The notes: generated by a model not told the origin, from the sequence alone. Shown: positions 18,012-27,250, counted from the first letter of the stretch. The stretch: 64,000 nucleotides of DNA from Inhella sp. (GCF_027532025.1 NZ_JAPZSY010000024.1:1-64000); one strand, 5' to 3'. Made by a program: numbers and translations.

Positions 18012-19751
18012 TCATGCGCCCTCCTCCATCGCGCCCCCCGTGGCCCGCAGCACCTCGTCCCAGGTGCTGGTGCCTTGCATCACGCGGGCCAAGCCCTCGT
18101 CGGCCAAGGAGCGGCGGCCCGCCCGGTTGGCCAACTCCACCAAACGGGCCATGGGCGCCTGCTGCGAGATGGCGTGCTGCAGATCGGCGTCGACGTCCAT
18201 CACTTCGTAAACGCCCAAACGCCCCAAGAAGCCGCTGCCCCCGCAACGGGCACAGCCCACGGCCGAGCGCCAACGGGGCGCCGCCACCTCGCCATCCGCG
18301 CGTCGCGCGCCCTCGACGCGGGCCAACAAGCCCTCGCTCAGCGTGGGGGGCGGCGCGCCGGCATCGACGGCGCAGGCCTCGCACAAGCGCCGCACCAAGC
18401 GCTGCGCCATCACCGCCCGCAGGGACGCGGCCACCAGGAAGGGCTCGATGCCCATGTCCACCAAGCGGGTGATGGCCGACGGGGCGTCGTTGGTGTGCAG
18501 GGTGGCCAAGACCAAGTGGCCAGTCAGGGCCGACTGGATGGCGATCTCGGCGGTCTCGCGGTCGCGAATTTCGCCGACCATGATGATGTCCGGATCGTGC
18601 CGCAGGAAGGCGCGCAGCGCCCGGGCAAAGGTGTAGCCGATGTCGGGCTGGGCTTGCACCTGGATCACATGGGGCAAGCGGAATTCCACCGGGTCTTCCA
18701 CCGTGACGATCTTGCGCGTGCGGTCGTTCGTCGCGGCCAAGGCCGTGTACAGCGAGGTGCTCTTGCCCGAGCCGGTAGGACCGGTCACCAGCACCAACCC
18801 GTTGGGCATGTGCAGCCAGCGCTTGAACTGCAGCAACTGCGGCGGGCGCATGCCCAAGCGGTCCAGCGACAGGTCGTCGCGTTTCTTGGGCAAGAGGCGC
18901 ATCACGATGGATTCGCCGTACACCGCCGGGATGGTGGAGACGCGAACGTCCATCTCGGCCCCTGCCGCGCGGGTGGAGATGCGCCCGTCTTGCGGCAAGC
19001 GCCGCTCGGCGATGTCGATGCCGGCGATCAGCTTGATGCGCGAGGCCACCGCCGGGTAGCGGTCCATGGGCAGGGTCTGGCGCACGTGCAGCACGCCGTC
19101 GATGCGCAAACGCACCTCCAACTGCCGCTCACCAGGCTCGAGGTGGATGTCCGACGCGCGGGCCTCGACGGCTTGGGCGATGAGGTTGTTGACCAGGGCC
19201 ACCACGGGCGCGTCCTCGGCCAACTCGCGCAAAGCGCGCTCGTCCAGCGGCCCCGTGGCCCCGGCCCCGGTGGCCGGCCGCGTCAAGCGCTCCAGCCAGG
19301 CCTCCAACTCCGTCTCGGGCATCAACGCCCAGCGTGCCTGCGCGCCCCAGGGGCAGGCGAGCACGGTTTCTTGCAGGTCGGGGGCCTGTGGCAGGTGCGA
19401 GGCCACCCACCAGGCGCCGTCGTCCTCTTGCCATACCAAGGCCTTCAGGCGGTGCAGGCGGCTGGCGTCGCGACCCAGGGCCTCGGCCCCCTGCCGCAGG
19501 GCGTCTTCGCTCAGGGCCTCGCCCCGCACTGGGCGCACGCCCAAATGCTCGGCCAGCGGGGCCAGCAGAGAGTCGACCGTGAGCGCGCCCATGCGCAACA
19601 GCACGTCGCCCAAGCGACCGCCGTGTGCCGCCTGGTAGGCCAAGGCGGCTTCCAGGTCGGGTGCGCGCAGGAGCCCCAAGCCCAGCAGGCGCTCCCCCAG
19701 CCGGACGGGCGGCGGTGTGATCGCCGGCGGGACGTCGTCGCGAAGAGCCAT
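18012..19751 (-). CDS. gspE: Type II secretion ATPase GspE
   Basis: Cytosolic hexameric ATPase, 579 aa. An N-terminal MshEN-like domain (about residues 15-160) precedes the catalytic part. Walker A GPTGSGKST is at 324-332, the Asp box VTVEDPVEFRLP follows, Walker B is DPDIIMVGEIRD, and the His box is LATLHTNDA. A four-cysteine zinc site is present (CEAC and CARC), typical of GspE/PilB. The start at 19751 is 8 bases after the gspD stop. Confidence 0.95.
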   Translation of the reverse strand: MALRDDVPPAITPPPVRLGERLLGLGLLRAPDLEAALAYQAAHGGRLGDVLLRMGALTVDSLLAPLAEHLGVRPVRGEALSEDALRQGAEALGRDASRLHRLKALVWQEDDGAWWVASHLPQAPDLQETVLACPWGAQARWALMPETELEAWLERLTRPATGAGATGPLDERALRELAEDAPVVALVNNLIAQAVEARASDIHLEPGERQLEVRLRIDGVLHVRQTLPMDRYPAVASRIKLIAGIDIAERRLPQDGRISTRAAGAEMDVRVSTIPAVYGESIVMRLLPKKRDDLSLDRLGMRPPQLLQFKRWLHMPNGLVLVTGPTGSGKSTSLYTALAATNDRTRKIVTVEDPVEFRLPHVIQVQAQPDIGYTFARALRAFLRHDPDIIMVGEIRDRETAEIAIQSALTGHLVLATLHTNDAPSAITRLVDMGIEPFLVAASLRAVMAQRLVRRLCEACAVDAGAPPPTLSEGLLARVEGARRADGEVAAPRWRSAVGCARCGGSGFLGRLGVYEVMDVDADLQHAISQQAPMARLVELANRAGRRSLADEGLARVMQGTSTWDEVLRATGGAMEEGA

Positions 19752-19759
19752 CGCGGTGC

Positions 19760-21868
19760 TCAGGGTGCGGGCGGCACGCTGGCGCCTTCCGCGGGCTCGG
19801 CGGCTTTGCGCAGTGCGGCGGGCTGCTGGGCCCAACTGCCCAGCGACTTGCGGAACGCCTCGGTGATGGCCTCGGCCTCGTGCGTGTCGTTCGCGATGTA
19901 GGCCGTGATCAACACCACCAATTCGGTGCGCCGTTCGCTGCGCGTTTGCTTGCTGAAAAGGTTGCCCACCACCGGAATGTCCTTCAGCAGCGGCACGCCG
20001 TTCTTGCCTTCCGATCCCGTGTTCGAAATCAAGCCGCCCAACAGCACCGTGGCACCGCTGCGTAGCGTGAGCTTGGTGTCGACCTTGCGTTGCTGGATCG
20101 TCGGCGATGAGGTCACGCCGGTCGTGGTGTTGATGGCTTCGCTGACCTCTTGCTGGACGTCCAAATCGATCTGATCGCCCGAATGGATGACCGGCTTGAT
20201 CTTGAGGATCACGCCCGTGCTGCGGTACTGCACCGTGGTCAAGAGTCCATTGGAGGTGCTCGTCGTGACGCCTGTGGCCTGCTGCTGGCTGACGATGGGC
20301 ACCTCTTGGCCGACTTGGATCGTGGCCGACTCGCCGTTGCGGGCCATCAGGCGCGGGCTCGACAAAATGGTCGCGCGGTTGTCCGTGGCCAAGGCACTGA
20401 GCGCCAGTTTCGGCACATTCAGCCCGTTGAACACGTTGATGCTCAAGGCGCCCGTGGCCGTGCCACCGGCCGACGTGCCAATGCGATATCCCCCGCCCGC
20501 TTCGATGCGACTCGCGAGCAGGTCCACCCCGATCTCGGTCGAGTCGTTCAAGGTCAACTCGGCCACGGTCACCTCGATCAGCGCCGCGCGCGACGGCCGA
20601 TCGAGCATCTGCAACAGGCCCGTCAACTGCCCGTACTCCTCGGGCTTGGCCTGGAAGATGAGCGTGTTGGTGGCCTTGTCCACGACCACGGAATTCAGAC
20701 GCGTGCTCGCGCTGGCCTCGGGCTTGGCCCCGGTGGCCGGCGTGGTGGTGGCGGAGCTGCCACCGCCTGACAACAGCCGGTCCAAGGTGCCCGCCAAGGC
20801 TTCGGCGTCCTTGTGCTTCACGGCGTAGCTGAAGAAGTTCTTGCCAATGCCTCGGTCGGCGGGCCGGTCCAAGGCCTTGGCCCATTGCGACACGTGGGCC
20901 GCGACGGCGTCCGTCGTCGCGAACACGTAGACCGTGTTGAGCGCCGACACCGGCAGCAAGATCACCGGCGCACGGGCCGCCCCCGGCGTCACCGGGTTGC
21001 CCACCGGGTGCACCGTGTAGCCCTCAGCCGCCAGCACTTCGGCCAAGCGCCGCGCCAGTTCTTCGGCCGACCAAAACGCGGGCGACAAGGCCACGCTGGC
21101 CCGGCCCTTCATCGCGGGCTGGTCCAGGGCGGCAATGGCCTCCATGGCGGCCTGCACGTTGTCCGGGTTGCCGCGCAGCAGCACCGCATTGCGGCCTGCG
21201 TCCTCCATCACCGTCACCCGGTCGCCAAACATGGTGCGCAGCCACACCGTGACGTCGGTCTGGCGCACCGCCTGCAGCGGCACCAAATGGAAGACCGGCC
21301 GCAAAGGCAATGGCACTTCGGGCGAGGCGGCGCCGTACCGGATGGCCGGCAAGTCGCCCAAGGCGGCGTTGTCGGGCAGGACCCGCACCACGCCGCCCAC
21401 GTCCACGGCCGACAAGCCGTACGACTTCAACACCAAGCGCACCGCCTGTTCGACCTGTTCGGCCGTTTGGTCGGGCCCGGTTCGGAAGGTGACCAGGTCC
21501 TGGCGCTGCACCACCGACGGGTGCAGGTTCACGTTCTTCTTGATCACCTCGGCGTAGACCAATTGCACGAAGGTGGGCAGCGCCACCTGCTGCAGGTTCA
21601 CCGCGGCCACGGTGGCATCGCCCGCCGCGGCCTTGGCCGGCGCGGGCTCGGCCGGCGCAGCCTGGACCGGCGGCACGGGGGTGCTGCTGGTGCGCAAGGT
21701 GCGCGGGGCTTCCACGGTCTCGTTGACCGGCGCGGACGCCGCGGCGCCCGGCACGCGAAGCGGCGCGGGAATGTTGGGCGACAGGGGTGCGCAAGCCGCC
21801 AGCAATGCGGCCACCGCCGGCGCGCCACCGGCGCGCAGGGCGATCCACCACGGGGTTCGATTAGTCAA
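19760..21868 (-). CDS. gspD: Type II secretion secretin GspD, predicted lipoprotein
   Basis: Outer-membrane channel, 702 aa. It starts at TTG 21868 (TTGA overlap with the preceding gene's stop). The N-terminus is a lipoprotein signal with lipobox LLAAC, cysteine 26. N0-N3 domains follow (VNLQQVALPTFVQLVYAEVIKKNV; VVRVLPDN; TVWLRTMFGDRVTVMED; NTVYVFATTDAVAAHV). The C-terminal secretin core has ALSALATDNRATILSSPRLMARNGESA, VGQEVPIVSQQ and the VPLLKDIPVVGNLFSKQ motif. A serine/threonine-rich linker at about 450 separates N3 and the core. Length and domain order fit GspD. Confidence 0.93.
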   Translation of the reverse strand: MTNRTPWWIALRAGGAPAVAALLAACAPLSPNIPAPLRVPGAAASAPVNETVEAPRTLRTSSTPVPPVQAAPAEPAPAKAAAGDATVAAVNLQQVALPTFVQLVYAEVIKKNVNLHPSVVQRQDLVTFRTGPDQTAEQVEQAVRLVLKSYGLSAVDVGGVVRVLPDNAALGDLPAIRYGAASPEVPLPLRPVFHLVPLQAVRQTDVTVWLRTMFGDRVTVMEDAGRNAVLLRGNPDNVQAAMEAIAALDQPAMKGRASVALSPAFWSAEELARRLAEVLAAEGYTVHPVGNPVTPGAARAPVILLPVSALNTVYVFATTDAVAAHVSQWAKALDRPADRGIGKNFFSYAVKHKDAEALAGTLDRLLSGGGSSATTTPATGAKPEASASTRLNSVVVDKATNTLIFQAKPEEYGQLTGLLQMLDRPSRAALIEVTVAELTLNDSTEIGVDLLASRIEAGGGYRIGTSAGGTATGALSINVFNGLNVPKLALSALATDNRATILSSPRLMARNGESATIQVGQEVPIVSQQQATGVTTSTSNGLLTTVQYRSTGVILKIKPVIHSGDQIDLDVQQEVSEAINTTTGVTSSPTIQQRKVDTKLTLRSGATVLLGGLISNTGSEGKNGVPLLKDIPVVGNLFSKQTRSERRTELVVLITAYIANDTHEAEAITEAFRKSLGSWAQQPAALRKAAEPAEGASVPPAP

Positions 21869-22307
21869 GGGCTTGCACTCCAATGCGAAGAATCTTTCGA
21901 CCCACTTGCACACACACCGTGCCGGGCTCCACCGCTTGCACGCGGTGCCCACTGGGCAGGGTGTCGCCCACGCGCAGGATCTGGGTGGGGCGGCTCGGGT
22001 CTCGGAAGGACACCACGACCTGGGCCTCGCGGCCTCGGCCCAGCACGCCGGCGATGCGCCAGCGCTCGTCGGGGGGTGGCGCGGCGGCGCCAGGGGCGGC
22101 AGAAGGCGCTTCGGCCTCGAACATCGCCGAAGTCGCCAACGACAAGGCCACGCCGGCTTGGTCGGGCTTGCGGGGCATCCCGGCCAAGGCCCAACTTGCC
22201 GACTGCCGCAAACCCACCGTCTTGCTCGCCTCGTCGGCCCCCGGCGCCAGCACGGCCCCCAGCGCCAACAGGCCCACCCACAGCGCACCCCGTTGCCAAG
22301 CAGTCAT
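21861..22307 (-). CDS. GspC-like (HR-domain) inner-membrane protein, PDZ-less
   Basis: 148 aa. One N-terminal helix (WQRGALWVGLLALGAVLAP), an alanine/proline linker, and a small beta domain: WRIAGVLGRGREAQVVVSF, then ILRVGDTLPSGHRVQAVEPGTVCVQ. This looks like the homology region of GspC (or PilP) that contacts the secretin N0 domain. Classical GspC is near 270-300 aa with a C-terminal PDZ or coiled coil, which is missing here. It lies between gspM and gspD with overlaps on both sides, the place taken by GspC/GspN-type genes in this operon order. Naming it GspC is inference from fold and position. Confidence 0.65.
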   Translation of the reverse strand: MTAWQRGALWVGLLALGAVLAPGADEASKTVGLRQSASWALAGMPRKPDQAGVALSLATSAMFEAEAPSAAPGAAAPPPDERWRIAGVLGRGREAQVVVSFRDPSRPTQILRVGDTLPSGHRVQAVEPGTVCVQVGRKILRIGVQALD

Positions 22308-22987
22308 GGCTGGCCTTTCGGGGCGCTGGCGGCAGTGGTGGCGCTGGGCCCCGCGAGGGCGCGCAGCTGAAGCTCGACCTGCGGCGGCACCGCCGAGCCC
22401 CGCCACACCAAGCGCTCCACCAACAACGATTGCTCGTTGCGTTGCAACTCGGCCAAGAGCGCCATGACGGCGCTGCGTTTCAAGTCCACGATCAGTTTCG
22501 CCCGCATGGCGGTCGTTTGCGGCGGCACGCGGGCCGTCAGGCCGTCGGCCGGCAGGGCGGTGGTCGCGGCAGCACCGGCCGACGGCGACGCGACGCGGGC
22601 CACCTGCAGGTCGCGCACCGTCAGTCCCAACCCGGTGGTGACCTTGCGCAACCAGTCTTGCAAGGCCGCTTCGCCCAAGGCCGGGTCGCTGCCCGACCAA
22701 GCCATGCTGCGGTACGCCAGCAGCTGCTCCTGCGCCTGCTGCGCCCGGGCTGCCCAGTCGCCTTCTTGCCCCATGACCGCCAAGCGGCTGCCTTCTTGGC
22801 GGGCGGCCTTGAGCGCCGAGCGCTTTTGGTCAACGTCGTCCAACAACGTGAGCAGGCCGTGCACGCACAAGATGCCGAGCACCAAGCGCACGCCCCAACG
22901 CAGGCGGGCCGAGGCCTGCCACTGCGCCACCCAGGGCGAGAGCGCGGGAAAGGTGCGGGTGATCCAGGTGTCCGCCATGCTCGTCAT
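22304..22987 (-). CDS. gspM: Type II secretion protein GspM
   Basis: 227 aa bitopic inner-membrane protein that stabilises GspL. After about 35 residues there is one helix (LVLGILCVHGLLTLLDDV), then a periplasmic coiled-coil region (KRSALKAARQEGSRLAVMG) and a ferredoxin-like C-terminal domain (LRKVTTGLGLTVRDLQVARV; LIVDLKRSAVMALLAELQ). It follows gspL by ATGA overlap. Primary sequence is weakly conserved in this family, so position and topology carry the call. Confidence 0.82.
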   Translation of the reverse strand: MTSMADTWITRTFPALSPWVAQWQASARLRWGVRLVLGILCVHGLLTLLDDVDQKRSALKAARQEGSRLAVMGQEGDWAARAQQAQEQLLAYRSMAWSGSDPALGEAALQDWLRKVTTGLGLTVRDLQVARVASPSAGAAATTALPADGLTARVPPQTTAMRAKLIVDLKRSAVMALLAELQRNEQSLLVERLVWRGSAVPPQVELQLRALAGPSATTAASAPKGQP

Positions 22988-24357
22988 TTCACGGCGTCGA
23001 ACACCGACTGGGGAGGAAAGTCTTCACCACTGGCGGCCATGGCGATGGGCTTGGGGTTGCTGCGGAACTGCGGCCGCGCTTCGGCAGGCGCCGTCGCCGG
23101 CGCGTTCGGTTTGGTGCTGCCGGGGGCAGGGGCCGGGCGTGCAGCCACCACCGGTGCCGGGGGGGTTGGGGGCAGGGCCGCCGGCGTGGGTGCCGTGGTG
23201 ATGGCAGCAGCGGGGCCGCTCGGGGCCGCCGCCGTGTCGGCGCGAGGCGCTGCGCCGGCAATGGAAGAAGCGTTGGCCGTCTGCGCCCCTGCGGGCGCCC
23301 CACCCGGCATCGCCGTCCGCAAGTCCACGTCCAGCCAGAGCAAGTCGCGCCCGCTCTCCACCCGCACCTCGGTGGGGTTGGCAAACTGGCGCACGCTTTG
23401 CACGCCCTTGAGCAACTCGCTGCGCGGCAAGGCCGCGGGCACTTGCAATCCCATGCGCAGCTTGTCGCCGCGCCAGTCCAATTCCTTGACCACCACTTGG
23501 CGCTTGGCCAGGGCCTCGTGCAGGGCCTCGAAGAGCTCCACCGGCAGCACCGTCGGGATCAGCCACTGGGCCCATTGGCCGGCTTCCGCGCTGCGCTGCA
23601 GGGCGGCGTCGCGCTCGGCCAGCACCGGTCCCAGCCGGGCCCGCTGGTCGGCATTGCTGGCTAGCTGATCGCGCAACGATCGCTCGACGCCCCACCATTG
23701 GGCGCCAACCACGCCGGCGCAGAACACGAGCGCCGCCAGCGCCACGTCGACGAGGCGGGACTCGCGCGCTTGGTCGTGGGCCTGGTCCGCGAGCGGCACG
23801 GCCCAAGGCTTGTTCAGCCACGCTGGCGCGTCATCCACGGTCGGCAGCGGCCAGCTGGCCGCTTCGCCCGACAGCGACTGGGCAAAGAGCCGCCACGCCT
23901 CGGGCGCCGGCGCCTCGGGCCACCAGCGACTGGCGACCAAGCGGCCATTGCGCCAGACCTGCCCTTCCACGCCGTCGGACATCCGCACCAAGCGAGGACC
24001 GTCGGCGCCGGGGGCGCGCAGCAGCACTTCGGGCAGGACCTTGCACGCGTCGGGTCGCACGCCCCGCTCGGCCAAGGCCTCGCGAACCTGCCGTGCGTCC
24101 CAGGCCACGGCCAAGCCCTCGTCGTCACCGAGCACCAAGCACAAGGCGCTGTCGTCAAAGGGCTGCCACGCCAGTGCTTGCACGCGAAGGGCGTCGGCCC
24201 GCTCGTGCGCCGGCACGTGCGCCAGGGCGAACCATTTCAGGCGGCACAGTTCCCGCGCCACGACCAGGGTGGCGCGACCCCAGTGTCGCCCGGCGTCGCC
24301 CTCCAGGCCCTCAGCGCGAAGCAGCAGGGGCGCTTGGGTTCGACCCAGGGTCGGCAT
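22984..24357 (-). CDS. gspL: Type II secretion protein GspL
   Basis: 457 aa. The N-terminal cytoplasmic actin-like domain that binds GspE runs to about residue 215 (LVVARELCRLKWFALAHVP; RADALRVQALAWQP). One membrane helix is at about 232-250 (LVDVALAALVFCAGVVGAQWW), then a periplasmic ferredoxin-like domain and a long proline/alanine tail. The chosen ATG 24357 overlaps the end of gspK by 47 bases; starts further upstream would overlap more. The alanine/proline-rich tail of about 100 residues is longer than in enterobacterial GspL. Confidence 0.82.
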   Translation of the reverse strand: MPTLGRTQAPLLLRAEGLEGDAGRHWGRATLVVARELCRLKWFALAHVPAHERADALRVQALAWQPFDDSALCLVLGDDEGLAVAWDARQVREALAERGVRPDACKVLPEVLLRAPGADGPRLVRMSDGVEGQVWRNGRLVASRWWPEAPAPEAWRLFAQSLSGEAASWPLPTVDDAPAWLNKPWAVPLADQAHDQARESRLVDVALAALVFCAGVVGAQWWGVERSLRDQLASNADQRARLGPVLAERDAALQRSAEAGQWAQWLIPTVLPVELFEALHEALAKRQVVVKELDWRGDKLRMGLQVPAALPRSELLKGVQSVRQFANPTEVRVESGRDLLWLDVDLRTAMPGGAPAGAQTANASSIAGAAPRADTAAAPSGPAAAITTAPTPAALPPTPPAPVVAARPAPAPGSTKPNAPATAPAEARPQFRSNPKPIAMAASGEDFPPQSVFDAVK

Positions 24358-25312
24358 CGAGCGGGAAGCGGGGAAGCGCGCGGCGAGTGGGCTCATCAAG
24401 GGGCAGAGGGCGCGGAGCCAGTTGATGCTCGCGAACCAGCCAGGGTCCATCCTGACCGGCCGGCGTGAGCTGTAGATTGTAGTCAAGGGCCTGTGGCAAT
24501 CCGGGGGCCCAGACGGTCACGCGGCTCGTGAAGCCAGGCACCAGCAGGGTCTGCTCGTCGTCCATCAACAAGCCCGTGGCCCGGCCGGCCGCACGGTTCT
24601 CTCGCAACAGGTCGGCGGCCCGCAGCCCTTCCAGCGCCGTCAGCTGTTCGGGGGTCGCCCCCGCATAGCGGGCGCGCAGCACCGGCAGGGGCGCCGTGTT
24701 GGGGTTGAACTGGTTGTTGATGGCGGTGTGCAGCCACCGGGCGATGCGGCGGGTGCGCACTAGGTCGTCGCGCCAGCCCGGCATTTGCTCCAACTCGGCC
24801 AGGCTCAACAGCCAGTCGTTGCGCGGCCCGCTTCGTCCTTGGGCCCGGTAGTCGTCGGCCTCTGCGCCATTGATCCGCCGCAGGCTGTCGGGGTCCTCGT
24901 AGTCCTGCAGAACGTCCACCCAGGCCTGCGCCGTGCCCAGGGGCAAACCGTCGTTGACCAAGAGCTGGATCAGGGCGTTGCGGTCGAGGGCGTTGACCGA
25001 CAAGAGGCCGCGATGGTCCTGCACGGCCACCTGCGCGCCTTCGGCGGTGAGGTACCAGCGGCCGTCCTCGCGCAGCACCCGGATGCCGTCCCCGTGGCCC
25101 ATGGGCTGCAAACTTTGGGTGGCCATCCAATAACGGGTCACCGACCAGGCCGTGGCCGCATCGGCCTGGGCCTGCGCCATCTCGTTGAAGCCCAGCACCT
25201 GCCGGCGCAGCGCGTCGTTGCGCTCGGCAAACCGCAAGGCCACGAAGGCGCCCACGGCCAGCAAACCCAACACCAAGATCAGCACATAGCCCGACTGTTG
25301 CTTGCGCATCAT
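24311..25312 (-). CDS. gspK: Type II secretion minor pseudopilin GspK
   Basis: 333 aa, the largest minor pseudopilin, at the tip of the pseudopilus with GspI and GspJ. The prepilin site is QQSG|YVLILVLG; glutamate +5 is absent, which is characteristic of GspK. The large alpha domain includes RFAERNDALRRQVLGFNEMAQ, LLSVNALDRNALIQLL, the DYEDPDSLRRINGAEADDY calcium-site region, and INNQFNPNTAPLPVL. The start shares its A with the stop of gspJ (TGATG). Confidence 0.92.
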   Translation of the reverse strand: MMRKQQSGYVLILVLGLLAVGAFVALRFAERNDALRRQVLGFNEMAQAQADAATAWSVTRYWMATQSLQPMGHGDGIRVLREDGRWYLTAEGAQVAVQDHRGLLSVNALDRNALIQLLVNDGLPLGTAQAWVDVLQDYEDPDSLRRINGAEADDYRAQGRSGPRNDWLLSLAELEQMPGWRDDLVRTRRIARWLHTAINNQFNPNTAPLPVLRARYAGATPEQLTALEGLRAADLLRENRAAGRATGLLMDDEQTLLVPGFTSRVTVWAPGLPQALDYNLQLTPAGQDGPWLVREHQLAPRPLPLDEPTRRALPRFPLDADPGSNPSAPAASR

Positions 25313-25920
25313 CAGTCCACCCAGTCGCGCAAGCGGGGGCGGCTGCGCTCGTTGTCGAGCACCGACACCCACAGGGGGCCACCCACCGACTCGTCCAAGT
25401 CCACGAGGACGCGCTGGGGCGGACGGCGCGGGCGCTCGCCCAAAGGCTGCGGCGGCCACGCCTTCAGCCAGCGGCCGTCTTCGTCTTGGTACTGGAACGA
25501 CGGGGCCGCCCCCGTCCAACGCAGGAGGGTCACGGGCTCCGCGCCCGGACCTTGGGTCAGGCTCAGGCTCCCGGCTTGCGTGCGGGGCTCGTAATCGAGT
25601 TGCAGTTGGACGGCGTCGGTCACCGCCCCGCCGCCGGCCAAGCCCACGGCGCTTTTCAGCTGCAGGCGCTGGGCATCGCCCAAGAAGGCCGTGGGCTCGT
25701 TGACCTGCTCGGGCAAGGCAGAGGCCAACAGCGCGCGGAGCCATTCGCGCCGCACCAGCACCGTCTGCCCCGCACTGCCACTGCGTTCCAGCAGCTGTTC
25801 CACCCCCGCCAGTTGCCGCATGGCCTGAGCGAGCAAGGTGGTCGCCATGGCGGCAATCAGGAGCGCCACCATCATTTCCAAGAGGGTCAGGCCACGCACC
25901 GGGCCGCCGTTCGCGCTCAT
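25312..25920 (-). CDS. gspJ: Type II secretion minor pseudopilin GspJ
   Basis: 202 aa. Prepilin cleavage site PVRG|LTLLEMMVALLIAAM with E+5, then a helix and a beta-rich globular domain (VLVRREWLRALLASALPE; VQLQLDYEPRTQ; DGRWLKAWPPQPLGERPRRPPQRVLVDL, which I split as three motifs here). It lies between gspI and gspK with 4-base and 1-base overlaps, the standard order. Processed by the prepilin peptidase, which is not in this window. Confidence 0.92.
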   Translation of the reverse strand: MSANGGPVRGLTLLEMMVALLIAAMATTLLAQAMRQLAGVEQLLERSGSAGQTVLVRREWLRALLASALPEQVNEPTAFLGDAQRLQLKSAVGLAGGGAVTDAVQLQLDYEPRTQAGSLSLTQGPGAEPVTLLRWTGAAPSFQYQDEDGRWLKAWPPQPLGERPRRPPQRVLVDLDESVGGPLWVSVLDNERSRPRLRDWVD

Positions 25921-26357
25921 GAGGGCTTGGCCGGCGCCCAGCCGCGCAGCGGCTGCCAGCCCACGATGCGTTGCCGCCACTGCACGGCATCGCCGGCGGT
26001 TTTGGCCTCCAGCCGCACCTCGTACAGCCCCAATGCCCAGCGTGGGCTCAGGGCGCCCCCGTAGTCGTTTTCCAGCCGCATCGGCTCGACCAAGCTGCTG
26101 CGCCACTGCAAGGTCCAGCGGCCCAGTTGCACCTCGCCTTCCGGTTCCTTGGCCGGGTTCAGGTGCATCAGCCAAGCCTGCGCCTCCAGGCGGGCCTGGG
26201 CGCGGTCTTGCGTGGCCCGCAAGCGGTTGGCGGTGTCGTAACTGGATTGAATCCAAGCAAACAGCATCAGACCCGCCGTGCCCATGAGCGCCATGGCCAC
26301 GACCGCCTCCAAGAGGCCGAAACCCCGCTGTTGGAGGCCTTGCCGGCGCCAACTCAT
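25917..26357 (-). CDS. gspI: Type II secretion minor pseudopilin GspI
   Basis: 146 aa. The prepilin motif is QQRG|FGLLEAVVAMALMG with E+5, followed by a short beta domain (WTLQWRSSLVEP; YEVRLEAKTAGDAVQWR). GspI starts assembly of the pseudopilus tip with J and K. ATGA overlaps on both sides lock the start and the order H-I-J. Confidence 0.92.
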   Translation of the reverse strand: MSWRRQGLQQRGFGLLEAVVAMALMGTAGLMLFAWIQSSYDTANRLRATQDRAQARLEAQAWLMHLNPAKEPEGEVQLGRWTLQWRSSLVEPMRLENDYGGALSPRWALGLYEVRLEAKTAGDAVQWRQRIVGWQPLRGWAPAKPS

Positions 26358-26758
26358 GGCGCGGCCTCCACGAGCTCGCCCGTCAGGGGCTGCACCCGCC
26401 AGCGCGTCACCTGCCCACCCGCTTCCAGGCGAACCCAGCCTCCTTCGGCAGCGCCATTGGCGGCGTAGCGCAGCGGTCGCTCCAGGGTCAATCGGGCCCC
26501 GGCAGGTTGCGCGGCCAAACCCTTCAGCAGCGTGGCGGCGTCCACTTCCATCGGCGCGCCGGACACGTAGGCATCGACGGGCAAGCGCTCGATGCGCGCG
26601 CGCACGTCGGCGCGCCAGCCTCGCAGTTCGGCGTTCTCCAGCCAGCGCGCCACCGGCGGCGCGGCCACGCCGGCCACCAAGGCCAGCAAGGCCATGACCA
26701 CCAACATTTCCAGCAGGGTGAAGCCGCGCCGTGCGCGGAAGGCGGGCGACGGCCGCAT
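26354..26758 (-). CDS. gspH: Type II secretion minor pseudopilin GspH
   Basis: 134 aa. Prepilin motif RARRG|FTLLEMLVVMALLALV with E+5. The globular part is short (ENAELRGWRADVRARIE; LTLERPLRYAANGAAEGGWV). It starts 10 bases after the gspG stop and overlaps gspI by 4 bases. It is at the short end of the GspH size range. Confidence 0.88.
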   Translation of the reverse strand: MRPSPAFRARRGFTLLEMLVVMALLALVAGVAAPPVARWLENAELRGWRADVRARIERLPVDAYVSGAPMEVDAATLLKGLAAQPAGARLTLERPLRYAANGAAEGGWVRLEAGGQVTRWRVQPLTGELVEAAP

Positions 26759-26768
26759 CAGCAGGCCG

Positions 26769-27206
26769 TCACTGGGCGGGCAACACCCCGAGGTCTTGCG
26801 CATCGCCCGTGCCGCCGGCTTGGCGGTCCGCGCCCCAGGAGTACAGCGCGAAGGGCAGGCCATCGCGTCCCGGCACCGCGTACTGGTAGGGCGAGCCCCA
26901 GGGATCCAGCGGCAAAGCCACGTCGTCCAGGTACGGGCCCCGCCAGCGAGCGGCAAAGGCCGGATCGGCTGGGGCGCGGCTCAGCAGGTTCAGGCCCTCT
27001 TCGGCCGTCGGGTAGCGCCCGATGTCCAGGCGCAGGTTCTCCACGGCGCCACGCAGCAGCTTGATCTGGGCCTGGGCCGTGGTGATGTTGGACTTCTCCA
27101 CGTTCTTGAACAGGCGCGGCCCCACCAGGCCCGCCAAGAGGCCAATGATCACCAAGACCACCAGCATTTCCAACAGCGTGAAACCGCGCGATTTGGCGTT
27201 TGACAT
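26769..27206 (-). CDS. gspG: Type II secretion major pseudopilin GspG
   Basis: 145 aa, the main pseudopilus subunit. Prepilin site KSRG|FTLLEMLVVLVIIGLLAGLV with E+5, followed by the conserved GPRLFKNVEKSNITTAQAQI region and the calcium-loop region RYPTAEEGL to WRGPYLDD to DPWGSPYQY. First gene of the 11-gene operon that runs to 16769. The ATG at 27206 gives the usual short leader MSNAKSRG. Confidence 0.95.
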   Translation of the reverse strand: MSNAKSRGFTLLEMLVVLVIIGLLAGLVGPRLFKNVEKSNITTAQAQIKLLRGAVENLRLDIGRYPTAEEGLNLLSRAPADPAFAARWRGPYLDDVALPLDPWGSPYQYAVPGRDGLPFALYSWGADRQAGGTGDAQDLGVLPAQ

Positions 27207-27250
27207 CGGGTGCACGTCCCCATTCCCTGCGTGAAAACAACGAGCGCGGG

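Noticed and set aside
18012-20885. An apparent 957-residue GspE with a long N-terminal extension
   Set aside because: The extension lies in another frame over gspD and is not protein-like; GspE starts at 19751.
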